In this document: in pieces, positions 47,401 through 59,426 of the stretch
Layout: every line of letters starts with the position of its first letter
How positions within the stretch are numbered: position 1 is the first letter of the stretch
Assembly (NCBI RefSeq): GCF_932526225.1
Contig: NC_064038.1
Location: forward strand, 8,369,070-8,433,069
Direction of reading: 5' to 3'
DNA length: 64,000 bases
Origin: Nematostella vectensis
Lineage: Eukaryota; Cnidaria; Anthozoa; Actiniaria; Edwardsiidae
Notes under the pieces: generated by a model
What the model saw: only the letters and a program-made list of their open reading frames with translations
Database searches by the model: none
Told to the model about the DNA's origin: nothing
Position numbers and translations under genes: made by a program

Positions 47401-50400
47401 TGTTTTTAAAATTTTGATTTACGGTTGATAATTCGAGAAAAAGGTATTTTTATTAATGTTTGGTGCGTTGTTTACTGTAATTAAATGCAACATGGGCTTA
47501 TATGTTGTGTTCAGCATTGATTGTTTTAGTCTGTTTAGCAGCTGCTTTCAGTGTCACGCACGACTTTCCCAACTTCTGGGGAAGGCGTGCGTGACCGCGT
47601 GACACTAAAAGCGGCTGCTAAGCAGACTATTGTTATTGTTATAGAGAAAAAATGAGAACCAATTAAGAACCGAAACAGCTTGTTTTGGCAAAAGGTATCC
47701 CGAATCATAAGAACCTATTAAGTGTGATCTTGACAACTCTAGATTCTTATAAGCGGGTGTTTACTGTAAGCAGTTGTCCACAAAACGGACTTATAACTCT
47801 GCTCCTGTAAGCTCACCTGGAATGGAGTCGGAGTGGAAACTGCATGTGAAATGGCTTCCGCTGTGCAAGGACAGTATTCCAAGGAGATAAACTTGTACTG
47901 GAAAAAAAACTCTGACAATAAACTACAAATAATATACACATCTTTTAGGTAACCAAAGTTGGAACCAAAAAAGAAATGCAAAATCGCTTTGGATTTAAAG
48001 CAAGTTTAAAGCAATATATACATATATATATAGGGAAAAGATGCAGTAAATGCAGCCAAATATATCAAATAGTATAACGAGTTTTATTGTATTCAAACCA
48101 CTATGACCAAACGCTTCCGATCGAACATAGCTTTCGATCACATGATGTCACTACAGAATTACAGACTACTCAAAATACCGCCCCCCCCCCCCCCCGGTAC
48201 TCCCATAAAAACAGACGGGGGTGATCGTTGTCAAAATCAATTTTAAACCCTAAGGGATGGCACTTTTGGGTGTGGTCAAGATTAATTCTTTCCCCTAAGA
48301 GATACATAGTACATTAGGTGAAGTAGAAGCATATTTCTAAACATAAGCGATAGCAAAAATAAAATAAAAACATTTTACTGAGGACCTCGTCACTGAAGTC
48401 ACTGTCAATGGGCAAATGTCCTTTTTGACTTTAATAAGAGTGCTTCAAGTCTTGTCCTGTTGTAATTGGAGAGGGTGATAATTTGGCGTGAGACCACCAG
48501 AGATTGCAGAATCTTAAGAATCTTTGAACACATCCTAAGTGATAGCAGTTGGGTTCTATACCCTAAAAGATAGGACAATCACCCCTGTATATTTTTATAA
48601 AGAGAGTCCCCCATCCCCCTCCCCCTCCCAAGAAATTAAAGTGATCCCCTTTTACCGGATTAGATGCAGTTGCTTGGCCGAGAGCAGACAACTCCTGGAG
48701 TTTGGTCTTGAGCCAGTAAAACCGAAACTCAGTCTGATCGAAAGAATACCATCAGAATCAATAACATCATAATCATCATAAATCAATGTCGATGTGATAT
48801 GTAGTACTGGATAATGTATGCGCATGCACATGCTCTGGCGAAAACAAGCACAATCTTAGTGTTGAATCGCTCGAGAAAAGGTACGAAAGACTGACTTCAG
48901 TCACTGTTCTGACTAAGTGTACAGCATTAAAACCACACTGTACAAAAGATGACAGAGTTGTTTGATAATGAGGGAGTCATAAAGAATATTATAGTCTTAA
49001 CTTTAGCTAGTTTTCCTAGCATTTACCAAAAGTTGACAGTTCGCCGGTAAAAATAATCCATTTTAAAACAAAAAGGCTGGTTTAACCGAGCGGGTACTGG
49101 AACTAGTCTTGCGTTTTTCAGAACTGGCCTGAGCACTGGCTGTCAATATGGCTAGCAAGCAATATAAACAAATATAGCTCAGGCCACTCACCTCTGTGTC
49201 AAATACAGGGTGTCCACGCCAGCACATGATATCCAATATATAGAAAGTACTGGTGATCTCACAGAAGATACAGTCTAGAATACTGTATTCTAAATATAAG
49301 GGAGAAATAAAAACTTTAAAAAAAGCTACGCTATACAGAACATTCAGTAGAGGATGTAATAACTAATAAATATGACCCTATTGTACATAAATGGATTTTA
49401 TCCTAATGTTCTCACATCTACAAGCCTTTTGGCCAAGGCCTTTGAAATACTGAAATAAGACTGGAGTTAAATGGATGTACCTTTATCTGAAAATTACCAT
49501 GTCATTTCTCCTTACTCACTGGGCTAATAAATTCTGAATTTAATGGTTCCTATCCTAACAAAGAAGGAAAATAGAACCACTGCTTAATGTTTAAATACCC
49601 AGGATTTCTGTGTTGATACTGACCATTTGGTTTTAATGTCTGTGGACTCCCACCCGGCAACAACGATGTGAATCTGTTGACACGGAATCCACTCTTTGTG
49701 TATGCTGAAGTTGCTCCCTGAGAACGTAATTTGCCAAAGGTTTCACATAATGACTTTCGTGGTTTTGGTAACAGATTTGCATGAGTGCTGTTTAACGTTG
49801 TATGGTATGTTATGTTATGTTATGTTATGGTATGGTATGGTATGGTATGGTATGGTATGGTATGGTATGGTATGGTATGGTATGGTATGGTATGGTATGG
49901 TATGGTATGGTATGGTATGGTATGGTATGGTATGGTATGGTATGGTATGGTATGGTATGGTATGGTATGGTATGGTATGGTATGGTATGAAGCTGTTAAG
50001 CATATGTTGTTAAGCCTGGGCAATGTTAGTGCTGTTTGCACTAAAAATTTAGGGCGTTTTTTTTTTTTTCAAGTGCTGTCAAAATGCTAATGCACATAAA
50101 TGAAGAATAAGCAATCAACTTCACTCATTTGCAAACATTCGCATTTGGAATGGTACATGAAAAGGATGGCATCTAAACTATGCATAAGATTTTTCGTTTA
50201 GTTCAGAGATACTTTGCCTGTCCCCATATTTTCCCTGACAACACAGTACAAAGGCTTTTCTCACATTTACAGCAATAATGAGATTTCTTTTGCCAAAAGG
50301 ACATTGGACCATTAGCCATTCTTGTGTTAGGTCATCGGGTACATCCACTAGCCACTCTGATAGCATGAGCTGAAACAGAAGCCAATATATGAGAAAAAAA

Positions 50401-53400
50401 AAAATATATATATATATTATGTATTTAGCCAAGGGTATCCATTTTTCATGACAGGCCTGTTTCGAAAGGAACCTTTCGTTCCTTTCTCGTCAGGTGTGCA
50501 ATGGTTTAATGGCCATATCTAAAATAGCTTACAAGTTACTCAAAAGGAATTTTGAGGCGTAACAGCATGTGGACGTGAACTCGTTTCTCTTGTTGAGTGT
50601 ACTTAAGCTACAGTCTAGGCATGCATATGATGTAATATTTCTCCAGTAGACATACAGTAGATTACAATGCTTGCTGGTATTTGAGTAGGGCATAGCATGG
50701 GCTATTATTTCCAGCTCAACAAGAGAAACAAGTTTGCGTCCACATGCCGTCATGCCTCAAAATTCCTCTTGAGCAACTTGTCAGCTATTTAAGATATAAG
50801 GCCATTAAACCATTACACACCTGACAAGAGAGGAACGAAAAGTTCCTTTCAAAACAGGCCTTTTATGAAAAATGGATACCCTTGGCTAACTTTATCCCAT
50901 CCACTACCCCACACATATAATACGCTCCACTAACACTGTAAAGCACTGTTTGGGCCAGGGATTTAACATGACTATCATATTACACCATATTACAGTTGTA
51001 ACATTCAGAATTTTCATGTTAACCTGGTAAGCATAGGGGTTGAACTTTTTTCTTCTTGATTTCTTGTCCTCAGCTGATATAGTATCCATTTCCTGAAAAA
51101 TTAATATCCAGATTATTTTACACTTGAACTACTACACTTTAGCAACCTTGACCAGTTTTGCGAAATCAACCAAAAAAAATAATATCCAGATTATTTTACA
51201 CTTGAACTACTACACTTTAGCAACCTTGACCAGTTTTGCGAAATCAACCAAAAAAATTAATATCCAGATTATTTTACACTTGAACTACTACACTTTAGCA
51301 ACCTTGACCAGTTTTGCGAAATCAACCAAAAAAATTAATATCCAGATTATTTTACACTTGAACTACTACACTTTAGCAACCTTGACCAGTTCTGCGAAAT
51401 CAACCAAAAAAATTAATATCCATATTATTTTACACTTGAACTACTACACTTTAGCAACCTTGACCAGTTTTGCGAAATCAACCAATAAAATTAATATCCA
51501 GATTATTTTACACTTGAACTACTACACTTTAGCAGCCTTGACCAGTTTTGCGAAATCAACCAATAAAATTAATATCCAGATTATTTTACACTTGAACTAC
51601 TACACTTTAGCAACCTTGACCAGTTTTGCGAAATCATCCAAAAAAATTAATATCCAGATTATTTTACACTTGAACTACTACACTTTAGCAACCTTGACCA
51701 GTTTTGCGAAATCAACCAAAAAAATTAATATCCAGATTATTTTAGACTTGAACTACTACACTTTAGCAACCTTGACCAGTTTTGCGAAATCAACCAAAAA
51801 AATTAATATCCAGATTATTTTACACTTGAACTACTACACTTTAGCAACCTTGACCAGTTTTGCGAAATCAACCAAAAAAATTAATATCCAGATTATTTTA
51901 GACTTGAACTACTACACTTTAGCAACCTTGACCAGTTTTGCGAAATCAACCAAAAAAATTAATATCCAGATTATTTTACACTTGAACTACTACACTTTAG
52001 CAACCTTGACCAGTTTTGCGAAATCAACCAAAATAATTAATATCCAGATTATTTTACACTTGAACTACTACACTTTAGCAACCTTGACCAGTTTTGCGAA
52101 ATCAACCAATACATCAGGATGCAAGCATCTGACTGGTATCAGTGCTATGCTTCAATGCAGATCAGACCATGATGAAACACTCCAGTTATAAGTGTGTCAA
52201 TCAAAAAAGGCTATCTAACATGCTAATGGCCAACTTTCTTAAAACTATGCCTTGGTATAACAAATGTAGAGTCGGAAAAAAGGGGAATAAAGAGGGAAAG
52301 GGATTATACAGAAGAGGAAAAAGGGTATAATGATGAGGAAGATTAGTATTAGAGAGAGGAAATGGGGATATATGGAAGAGGAAGAGGGTATAAGGAGGAG
52401 GAAATGGGGGTACATACTGTATAAGGAAGAGAAAATGGGGGTATAGGGAAGTGAAAATGGAGTATCAGAAAGAGAAAGAGGAAGAGAGTATAAGGAGGAG
52501 GAAATGGGGTATACGGATAAGGAAGCGGGTAAATTATAAGGAAGAAAAAATGGGGTGTAAGGAAGAGGAAATGGGGTATAAGGATGAGGAAGGGGTATAA
52601 AGAAGAAGAAAAGGGGGAATGAGCATGAGGAAGTGGTATAAAGAGAGAAAATGGGGGTGAAGGGAGAGGAAGGGGTAAGGAAGAGTAAAAAAGGTACAGT
52701 AAAAGGAGGAGGAGGGGGATATAAAGAAGAAATGGAGGAATGATAAGGAGGAAGAGGTACAGTATAAGGAAGAGAACATTGGGATATAAGGATGAGGAAG
52801 GGGTCTACAAAGAAATAGGGGTTTACAGTTGAAGCAAGACAAAGGAGGTAGAAGGGAAGGGATGGGAGTAGAAAAGGGGTGGTTTGAGAATAAAAAGGAG
52901 ACTGATTCTACCTCATGTCCAAGTTCCTGCAAGTCATCCTCATCAAGGCATCCATCTACCAGCTTTCGGGAATAATTAACAAAGTCCATTCTTTTTCTAA
53001 AAAAAGCAGGACAGTAAACACTTACATATGACCATATTCTAATATTATACAGACACAAGTGTGTTGGAAGATATGCATGTGATAATTTGGAGGATTAGAA
53101 GAGCAACTAAAGTGGGTGAGTTTGAACCTTTTCTGAATACTGTAGAGTTTACAAAATTTGTCAGGTGATATTTTTTCAGGGAAGGAAATCACAATACATC
53201 TTTGTGGATTCTTCTATGCTGGTCTTTGCTGGCTCTTTTTTCTGTATTCCCCTCTCATATTGTGAGTATGCAGGCTTTTTTCCCATCAAAATCCAAAAAA
53301 CCGGCAAAATCTAGCAGACTTTTAAAAAAACATTATTTTGAACCCTGAAAAAAAAAGTCTCTCTTATAGTCTCATTTGTTTCTTCATAATGCTTTTATCT

Positions 53401-54215
53401 CCACACAAGGTAATAATAAACAAAAATGCTGCTACTGTAATTTTGCTTTTGAAATTTTGGAAACACAACAACTGCAGTAACAGTGTGTATCTCGCGTAGA
53501 AGATGATGATTATACAATTCTTGTTCTGGTTAATGGAATAACCAATTACAGTCAAACTTGATAACCCTTACAGGCCTATATATAAAGGATGATATTAAAG
53601 CACTGTTTACTAAGTATGACTGGTGAACACTTCGTTTTGCAAAAGACAATATAGGAAGGCCCTACATACTTCTTTTGCTGTTCCAACTTGCGTTCCCTCC
53701 TGACATGCTGATCTGGGACATTGTGGGGCTTGACTTTGTAATCGCCAATGCTAAAAACAACAGAAATTTAAGGTGAATTTGTAATGGCAAATGCTAAAAA
53801 CAATAGAAATTATAATGTGACTTTGTAATTTCCAAGGCTATGTACTAATAACAAAAAAAAGATAGTAATAATAACAAAAAAGTAGAGTTGGAAAATGGCC
53901 AATGCTAATAACAGCAAAAATATAAGCTGAGTTTCTAAATAACGAATGTAAATAAGTAATAACAACAGAAAATGTAAGCTGACTTTGTATGGACGGCTTA
54001 TTACAAACAACATGCGAGGCCCTGGCAAACGGTTTCAACAAGCCATTCAACTTCATTTAGAGGGTGACCACAAAATTATTGGAAGGCAATATAAATGCAA
54101 CTCAGAACAACCCTCTTCTCTTTCATACACACCGTGGATGAGGCGCCGCAGTGTCGTTGGCGTCTGACGAGACGGCGAAAGAACCAGCAAAAACATTAAC
54201 CAGCTCGTCCGCCAT
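44473..54215 (-). CDS. SNUPN: Snurportin-1, snRNP nuclear import adaptor
   Basis: Ten coding exons: 54215-54133, 53750-53670, 52996-52912, 51092-51024, 50369-50265, 49717-49624, 49289-49192, 48733-48656, 47897-47817, 44946-44473. Phases agree and the sum is 416 codons (415 residues plus stop). The family carries m3G-capped U snRNPs into the nucleus with importin beta. Residues 1-28 end in DTAAPHPR, as in vertebrate proteins. About 29-75 is the importin-beta-binding region ([23 protein letters not shown]). The cap-binding domain begins at [13 protein letters not shown] and includes [47 protein letters not shown] and [19 protein letters not shown], whose Trp should be the cap-stacking residue. 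The C-terminus is about 55 residues longer than usual, with basic [13 protein letters not shown] and an acidic end. Introns are crowded with repeats. Confidence 0.95.
46780..47020 (-). CDS. Possible exon inside SNUPN intron 9
   Basis: Minus strand, open in two frames and ending at a consensus donor (TTATTTG then GTAAGTATG at 46,779). One frame reads [20 protein letters not shown] and ends KELFG. The other has an ATG (about 46,944) beginning [13 protein letters not shown]. Its upstream edge touches AAGATGGCGG at 47,024-47,033, a word seen at the SNUPN start. It could be the first exon of a nested gene or an alternative exon; the protein is not recognised. Confidence 0.3.
47530..47628. mobile_element. 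Small palindromic MITE
   Basis: GTCTGTTTAGCAGCTGCTTT and GTGTCACGCACG on the left are mirrored by CGTGCGTGAC, GTGACAC and GCGGCTGCTAAGCAGAC on the right, with an 8-base CGCGTGAC duplication in the right arm. About 100 bp, in SNUPN intron 9. A half copy lies at 474-529. Confidence 0.65.
49801..49988. repeat. (TATGG)n pentanucleotide microsatellite
   Basis: About 32 perfect TATGG units preceded by TATGT variants, in SNUPN intron 5, some 85 bases upstream (minus sense) of exon 6. The ORFs over it are a by-product of the period. Confidence 0.97.
50428..50711 (-). mobile_element. Penelope-like element 3' end, left arm of inverted pair
   Basis: Minus strand: [13 protein letters not shown] and then [13 protein letters not shown] and ASKFLLSNL with a stop, the usual C-terminus of Penelope GIY-YIG proteins, followed by a 3' non-coding part ending GGATACCCTTGGCTAA. 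It is cut at the 5' side. It lies in SNUPN intron 4. Confidence 0.75.
50440..50500 (-). ncRNA. Hammerhead-ribozyme-like motif of the Penelope element
   Basis: Minus strand, in order: CTGACGA box (50,493-50,487), a 9 bp stem II (GAAAGGAAC with GTTCCTTTC) closed by a GAAAG loop, the GAAA box, a short loopless stem III (CAGG/CCTG), and TC as the cleavage dinucleotide (50,451-50,450). Stem I is partial: AC pairs with TG near the core and CCATT with AATGG further out; the base pair next to the core is C-A and would be C-G if ATG had been GTG. Penelope elements are known to carry such minimal hammerheads. This copy may be weakened. Confidence 0.6.
50712..50888 (+). mobile_element. Penelope-like element 3' end, right arm of inverted pair
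   Basis: Plus strand: [20 protein letters not shown] and then NLSAI with a stop, followed by the same 3' non-coding sequence up to GGATACCCTTGGCTAA. The hammerhead core is damaged here: CTGACAA instead of CTGANGA and AAAA instead of GAAA. It faces away from the left arm, so the two 5' cuts meet at about 50,711. Confidence 0.7.
51097..52111. repeat. 78 bp minisatellite touching SNUPN exon 4
   Basis: Thirteen units of 78 bases (ATTAATATCCAGATTATTTT ... CCTTGACCAGTTTTGCG ... AAATCAACC), almost identical. The first unit runs right into the exon 4 acceptor (51,092). Since 78 is a multiple of 3 a 355-codon open frame exists on the plus strand, but it lies antisense in an intron and has no start or splice support. 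Confidence 0.95.
52265..52865. repeat. Purine-rich degenerate repeat
   Basis: A run of about 600 bases almost free of C on the plus strand, made of variants of ATAAGGAAGAGGAAATGGGG (19-23 bases). It lies in SNUPN intron 3. Such polypurine tracts can form triplexes; that is general knowledge, not shown here. Confidence 0.8.
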
Positions 54216-54260
54216 CTTGCAGAACGTGCGGAAAACGAGCTACTTCCGGCCAGCGGTCAA
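54209..54260 (-). promoter_or_regulatory. SNUPN core promoter: YY1-like element over the ATG and ETS site
   Basis: AAGATGGCGG (minus 54,218-54,209) overlaps the start codon, matching the YY1 element found over the start of many animal housekeeping genes. About 30 bases upstream CCGGAAGT (54,244-54,251) is an ETS-type site. No TATA box. Motif names rest on animal knowledge; function here is inferred. Confidence 0.5.
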
Positions 54261-54261
54261 A

Positions 54262-57200
54262 AAAACACAGCAAGACCGCTAGGACCCGTTTTGAAAACAG
54301 CGTGAGCCGTGTGCCGGGAATATTCGGAGTACTACTCCGAATAGGGAAAATTTTGGGGCTCTGTCGGACCTCCTATCCCCCAAAAGTCACCTTAACAATA
54401 GTCAAAATCGCGTGGTTTTGTGTCAACTTTTAAACTAACCTTTTTAAAACTTATTGGTAATGTTCTTTTGTACTTAAATATTGAAAATTTGGAGAACTTT
54501 CACAGAAAACGGCCAAAATAGTTGTATGGATACAGGGGCGCCCATTGTGGGTATCAAATCTCGTAAAGGGTTCAGAGACGCCTCTATAAACTCGTCTAAC
54601 ATATCACTCAGTCTGAAACTATTACAAACTTTAAAGTTCTTAAAACCTTTCACTTATATCAATCTAGCCAAAACAAAGCATAGATAAACTTTCAAATTCT
54701 GAAAAGGGAATTGAGTTTGATTGAAATTTGACTTTTCTAGAGATCTTTGAAAATTTTCCTGGCCGCGCGAAAGGAGATTGAATCGAGTTAATAATTACAA
54801 GTTTTGGCGGGAAAATCTGAAACAACGTATTTTCCTTAAATCGGTTAAAATTCTGAAAAAAAAATCAATACCACAAAATATTGGCGAAGTGTTTTCTATT
54901 GCAATGCAACCCACAATCAAGCGAAGAATAATTTAAAGTCGAGAATTGTATGCGAAAAAAGAAAATATCGTTTTGTTGTAGGTTTCAAAAACAGCGCGCG
55001 CTGAATGTCGTCATTCTTGATTGCGAATGGAGCGCGCGCGCACAATGCAAAAACAATTCAAAGACTAAAAAATATCTGCTAAATTTTGCAGATTTGTTTG
55101 CTGAAGTTAAATAATCATTTGACTACCAGGTTGAGTTATAAAGATGAAGGTAAAAGTTGTAACCACACAACGTTCTTCAGCAATAACTAAGAAGAGATGA
55201 AGACGGGAACCGGTTTAGCGCGCGCATATGTTTTCTCATGTAATTTGGTTGACATCTCGACCTACGTCACAAATGACTGGACCCGGGCCTTTCAGCTCAC
55301 GACCTATTTTCCGAAGGTTGACCAAAATACCTCAATAATATATAGATTTAGGCACTGCCTAAAAGCGGAGCCAGCATAAACACAAGGTATTATTGGGGAT
55401 TAAGGATCCTGCTCTCTACTGAGATTTATTTATTCTACCAACCAAATGGATCCAGGCCTTATTCAATAATTTAAATTATGCAGTACATTAAAGTTAACAA
55501 ACACAATTCCTGGTGTTGATATGGCTGTCAAAGTTGTCAAGAGTCTAATGGTAAATTCTTATGTCCCATCATAGAAGTTCCATTATGAATATCTTTTTTT
55601 TAATCAAAACAATACTCCCACAAGCTTTGCCCTTGTGCAGAAAATGTCATGGATGTAACAGCATTCCAAAGATTCAAAATAATATATTTAGACTGTTTAG
55701 ATGCCATACTGTGATTTTTATGTATTGATTTAGTGGCGATTCTCTCCTTCATTGGACCGAATATTCAGAAAAATGTCTGGAAATTAAAATCCAAAAATAT
55801 ATCTCCTTTCATGCATTACATATTGGTGCACCCCACTTTACCATATAGTGGCCTTGTTGTTGGTGGCCTACTCCCAAATGAATGCAATGAAGAAAAAACA
55901 GATTGAAAATGCTAACTTCTAATTTCAAACCAAACCCTTTCATTGATCTATGTTTGGGGTAGAGAGGAATCAAAGAATATCAATTGACTAAAAAATAATC
56001 GACGGGAGAGGAGATATAAAGTGAATTGACTCAACTTGAAAGGTTTGGTTAAATAAAATTTAACAGTAATGAAAATAATTTGATTGAGCATTTCTTGACA
56101 TTTCCCCTTTCCCATCAACTTAACCCTTTCACCACCACAGGCCTCTAAAGAGGCCATGTCTTTGCTATCCAAGCTATGTGAACAGAATTCTTCTATTGAA
56201 AAAGAACAAGGTTGTTGCTAGTGTTATAAAGTTTAAGTATCTTGCCCTAAAAAACCCTTCCCCTTAATAAAAGTTCCATTAATGTACATTTGTAAAGCTA
56301 CATTCTGACAAGCTTTGTTCTTGCGAAGAACAATGGATGAAACAGGATTTCAAAGATGGAATATAGTGTCAGACACAATTTTAGATAAGATGCAATGCTG
56401 AAGATTTAATGTACCATTTTAAGTGGTGATTTTCCATCACCATGGGAATTAATATCAACAAATATACATCCAGTAATGTATTATATTTTGGTGTTTTGAG
56501 AAACCCTGGATCTAACTATTCCAATGAAATAAATCTAAACATCTAATATAAATGAAATGGGCAAGAGACTTGGAAAGAAAATCCTAAAAAGAAAATATAA
56601 GTGAAAGTAATAAATGAAAATTTCTAATTTAAAAATCAGATCTGTTCATTAATTTATTTTTGGTGTAGAGGGGAAATAGCAAAGAGCATCAATTGCATAA
56701 TAATAGTCAACAGGGAGAAGAAAAAGGAAGAAATATGACTCTTCCTTAAATGTTTGAAAAGAAAATGTAATAACAATAATGTGATAATTATATTCAGTAC
56801 TTTTCTAAAATATCCCCTTTCCCATTATCTTTAGGTTGATAGAAAACTGTTTTCTTTACAGATTTATTATTTAAAAAGCAAAAGTTTGTTTTTAGTTTTA
56901 TATTATATAAGTATCTTGTTCTAAAAAAACCTATGAGTGTGTACTGCTGAATCACATAATAATGAAATAGTCATTTGCGCCCCCTCCCTTATGGTCCCAC
57001 AGAAGTCAGGGGTTAATGTGGGGTTTTAGACCACTTTTTAACCAGAATATGTCAAGAGGGGTGGCGGTATTGACTGTTTTTGACTCTTAACTTGGAAACA
57101 GGCTTTTATTAAAGTTTAATCCCCCACCCTTCCCTGGGACCATGGGTGTGGGGGTTTCAAATCACTAGTGAATAAGAACATCCTACTGTTCTCTTCAAGA

Positions 57201-59140
57201 CATGATTTTTAATTCTCATGTCTTCCAGTCTTTAGCATTCATCTTGGCCCTCAGGTAGTTCCTGGTTCATAAAAGAGTGAAAACAATTATTTATTATTTC
57301 TTTCAAAACAATCTTTTTATCAAGCCATTTAAAATCTAACTAATTTTCCACAACTATTTGAAAAAAAAAAATAAACACATGAGATGCAAGATGCAGACAA
57401 TAACAACAATACATATTGACAATAGGGGTTGATTTTTTTTTATCCTCGGTAAGGAAAATTTCTCTTGTAAGTTGAAAAAGTTGCTGTATCTTCTAAGGAT
57501 ATGTATCTTCTTAGGACTAAGGGCACAGGATATAAAGACAAGAACGGTCTTCTTTAGCAGTATTTGACAAATGCAACACGATATTGGTTAGCCTTTATGA
57601 AATATCTCAACACAATCAATCTGCCCTGAAGAAGTCTTATTAAAGACGAATTCCAGTTTTTGTTGTATTGTATTTTATTCAACACAATCAAGAATATAGA
57701 TAAAACGAAGAATGTCAAAACAAAACCTGTTATGCTTAAATAATTTGATTACTAAGTTAAGTACTCGCATTCTCAAAGCATACAAAAAGGACAACAAAAA
57801 GCCTAATAACTGTCATATCATTATATTTTCATATAATGAAAATATAAAGAACTGACAAAGTCTATCAACTCTGAAAGGCTATATGGACTTTAACAGGTCT
57901 CAAGTATTTTTTGTAACCCTCGTCCTAGTCACAGTCTTTCTTACCCGTGTTTCTTAACGGGTTTCCTGTGTTTGGTAGGAGTTTTGACGTCACAGGCTCG
58001 TATGGTTTGTAATTCAATATAATATTCAATGATCAGCCGCCTAGTTCTAGGGCGTTCTTATCGGGTTTCCTGTGGTTGGGTTTCCTGTGGATAGTAAGAG
58101 TTGCATATCCGTCAATCTTGTTTTAAAAAATGTCGCTTTTCTAGCTCGCTCGGTCGTTTTCTTATTTTCGCTTATTTATCGTTCTAGAGCTTGGTAAGTC
58201 GATAATTTCCACATAAACTTGAAGAAATTCGTGTTTACTACGATTTGCTGGCAGCCATCTTGGAAATGGAGCCTAGTCCCTAACGTTTTAGAATATCACA
58301 GGTCTCCCGCACGCTGCCCCAGGCCCTTTTAGATCATTTAGAAAAACGAGAACCATTGATTGATATGTGACGTAACAGGGACTAATCTTATCCCAGTTCT
58401 GTGAGTGAGCTCGTCCCAGTTGCCAAGCTGCTTCACTGTTCATCTAAAGAGCACAGGAGAGATGGGACTGGGCTGGGCATGACTTGTTGTACCACTAGCT
58501 TGTGTCACCACTTATGTCGCTAGTTTTTCGAATTGAATGTAGTGTTGTATTATTAATAAACAGTCTTTAGTGTCCGTTTGTCCTAATAGCAGGTCTCAGG
58601 CGCATACCCAGGATTGGCAGGGGGGGGGGGGGGTGCGCAGTCATAGGCATCATATGCAAAAATCATAGTATTTGAAGATTCCTTAAATAAGAAATGACCC
58701 ATTTTTTGGCCACCAAAGGAGGGGTGCCTGGGTCTATCTAGGTTGTTGGGAAATCCAAAACCGAATGAATAAATAGACGGGTGAGTCCTCCGCTCGCTTT
58801 TGAGATATTTTATTTAGTGTTTTTTTTATTTCTTACACTCAGTGTACAGATAATTTATTCCTAAACCCTTAAAAAAAAGATCTGCTATAACTTTATCTAT
58901 AGCATTTTTAAAGCGACGTGCTTTTCCGGATTCCAACCAATGCCAAGATTACCGTATTAGCTAAGCGCTGCTAAATGTGTCCTCCGCTTTCACCCCTTAT
59001 CAGAGATTTTTCCTACTTTTCATTTACGTAACCATATAGTTTCTATTTCTATTTCTCTTCTACGCATCTATATACCTCAACTTTCATTGATATGTGGTTG
59101 TACCAGGCAATAGGATAGAACCAATCAGTGGTCAACCTAT
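54262..59140. other. Intergenic, 4.9 kb, with an old duplication
   Basis: No exon recognised. At 55,338-55,375 the 39 bp hairpin motif of 2,496-2,534 recurs. About 55,540-56,200 and 56,265-56,850 are diverged copies of one segment (shared words AAGTTCCATTA, GACAAGCTTTG or CACAAGCTTTG, TTTGGGGTAGAG or TTTGGTGTAGAG, all in the same order). A G-run lies at 58,620. CCATCTTGG at 58,256 is a YY1-like word. Confidence 0.45.
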
Positions 59141-59144
59141 TCCC

Positions 59145-59311
59145 CAGGGCCGTAGCAGGGGGTGGGGCACTGGAGGCACGTGCCCCCCACCAAATATTTT
59201 CAAAAAGTATAAGGAAATGACCAGTAGGGTCGTGGCTGTATCCCCAAATATTTTCTTATTAATGTTTCTGTATTGTGCCCCTCCAATATTTCGAGGCCTG
59301 CTATGGCACTG
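59145..59311. mobile_element. MITE with CAGGGCCGTAGCAGG ends
   Basis: 167 bp, left end CAGGGCCGTAGCAGG, right end CCTGCTATGGCACTG (its imperfect inverse). Inside: GTGCCCCCCAC, AATATTTTC and GGAAATGACC. The CAGGG ends suggest a hAT-type element, but no 8-base target duplication is visible. A second copy lacking the left end is at 60,590-60,750. Confidence 0.65.
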
Positions 59312-59426
59312 TTCCACAAAGAATAAGGGTTGTTTCTGCTGTGCCTGCAAACAAGCATAATATGTTCCTAGCTGTTTTTATTTATCATTATTTCATTCAT
59401 TCATTTACGTTCATCCATTAATTCGT

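Noticed and set aside
49696-50090. ORFs of repeated WYGMV or YHTIP residues on both strands
   Set aside because: They are translations of the (TATGG)n microsatellite.
50075-50175. Copy of the 10,052 palindromic MITE
   Set aside because: Only scattered CATTTGCA-type words match; no inverted ends or TTA flanks were found.
51124-52191. 355-codon plus-strand ORF made of 26-residue repeats
   Set aside because: It is the 78 bp minisatellite read in its open frame; it is antisense in a SNUPN intron and has no start context or conserved domain.
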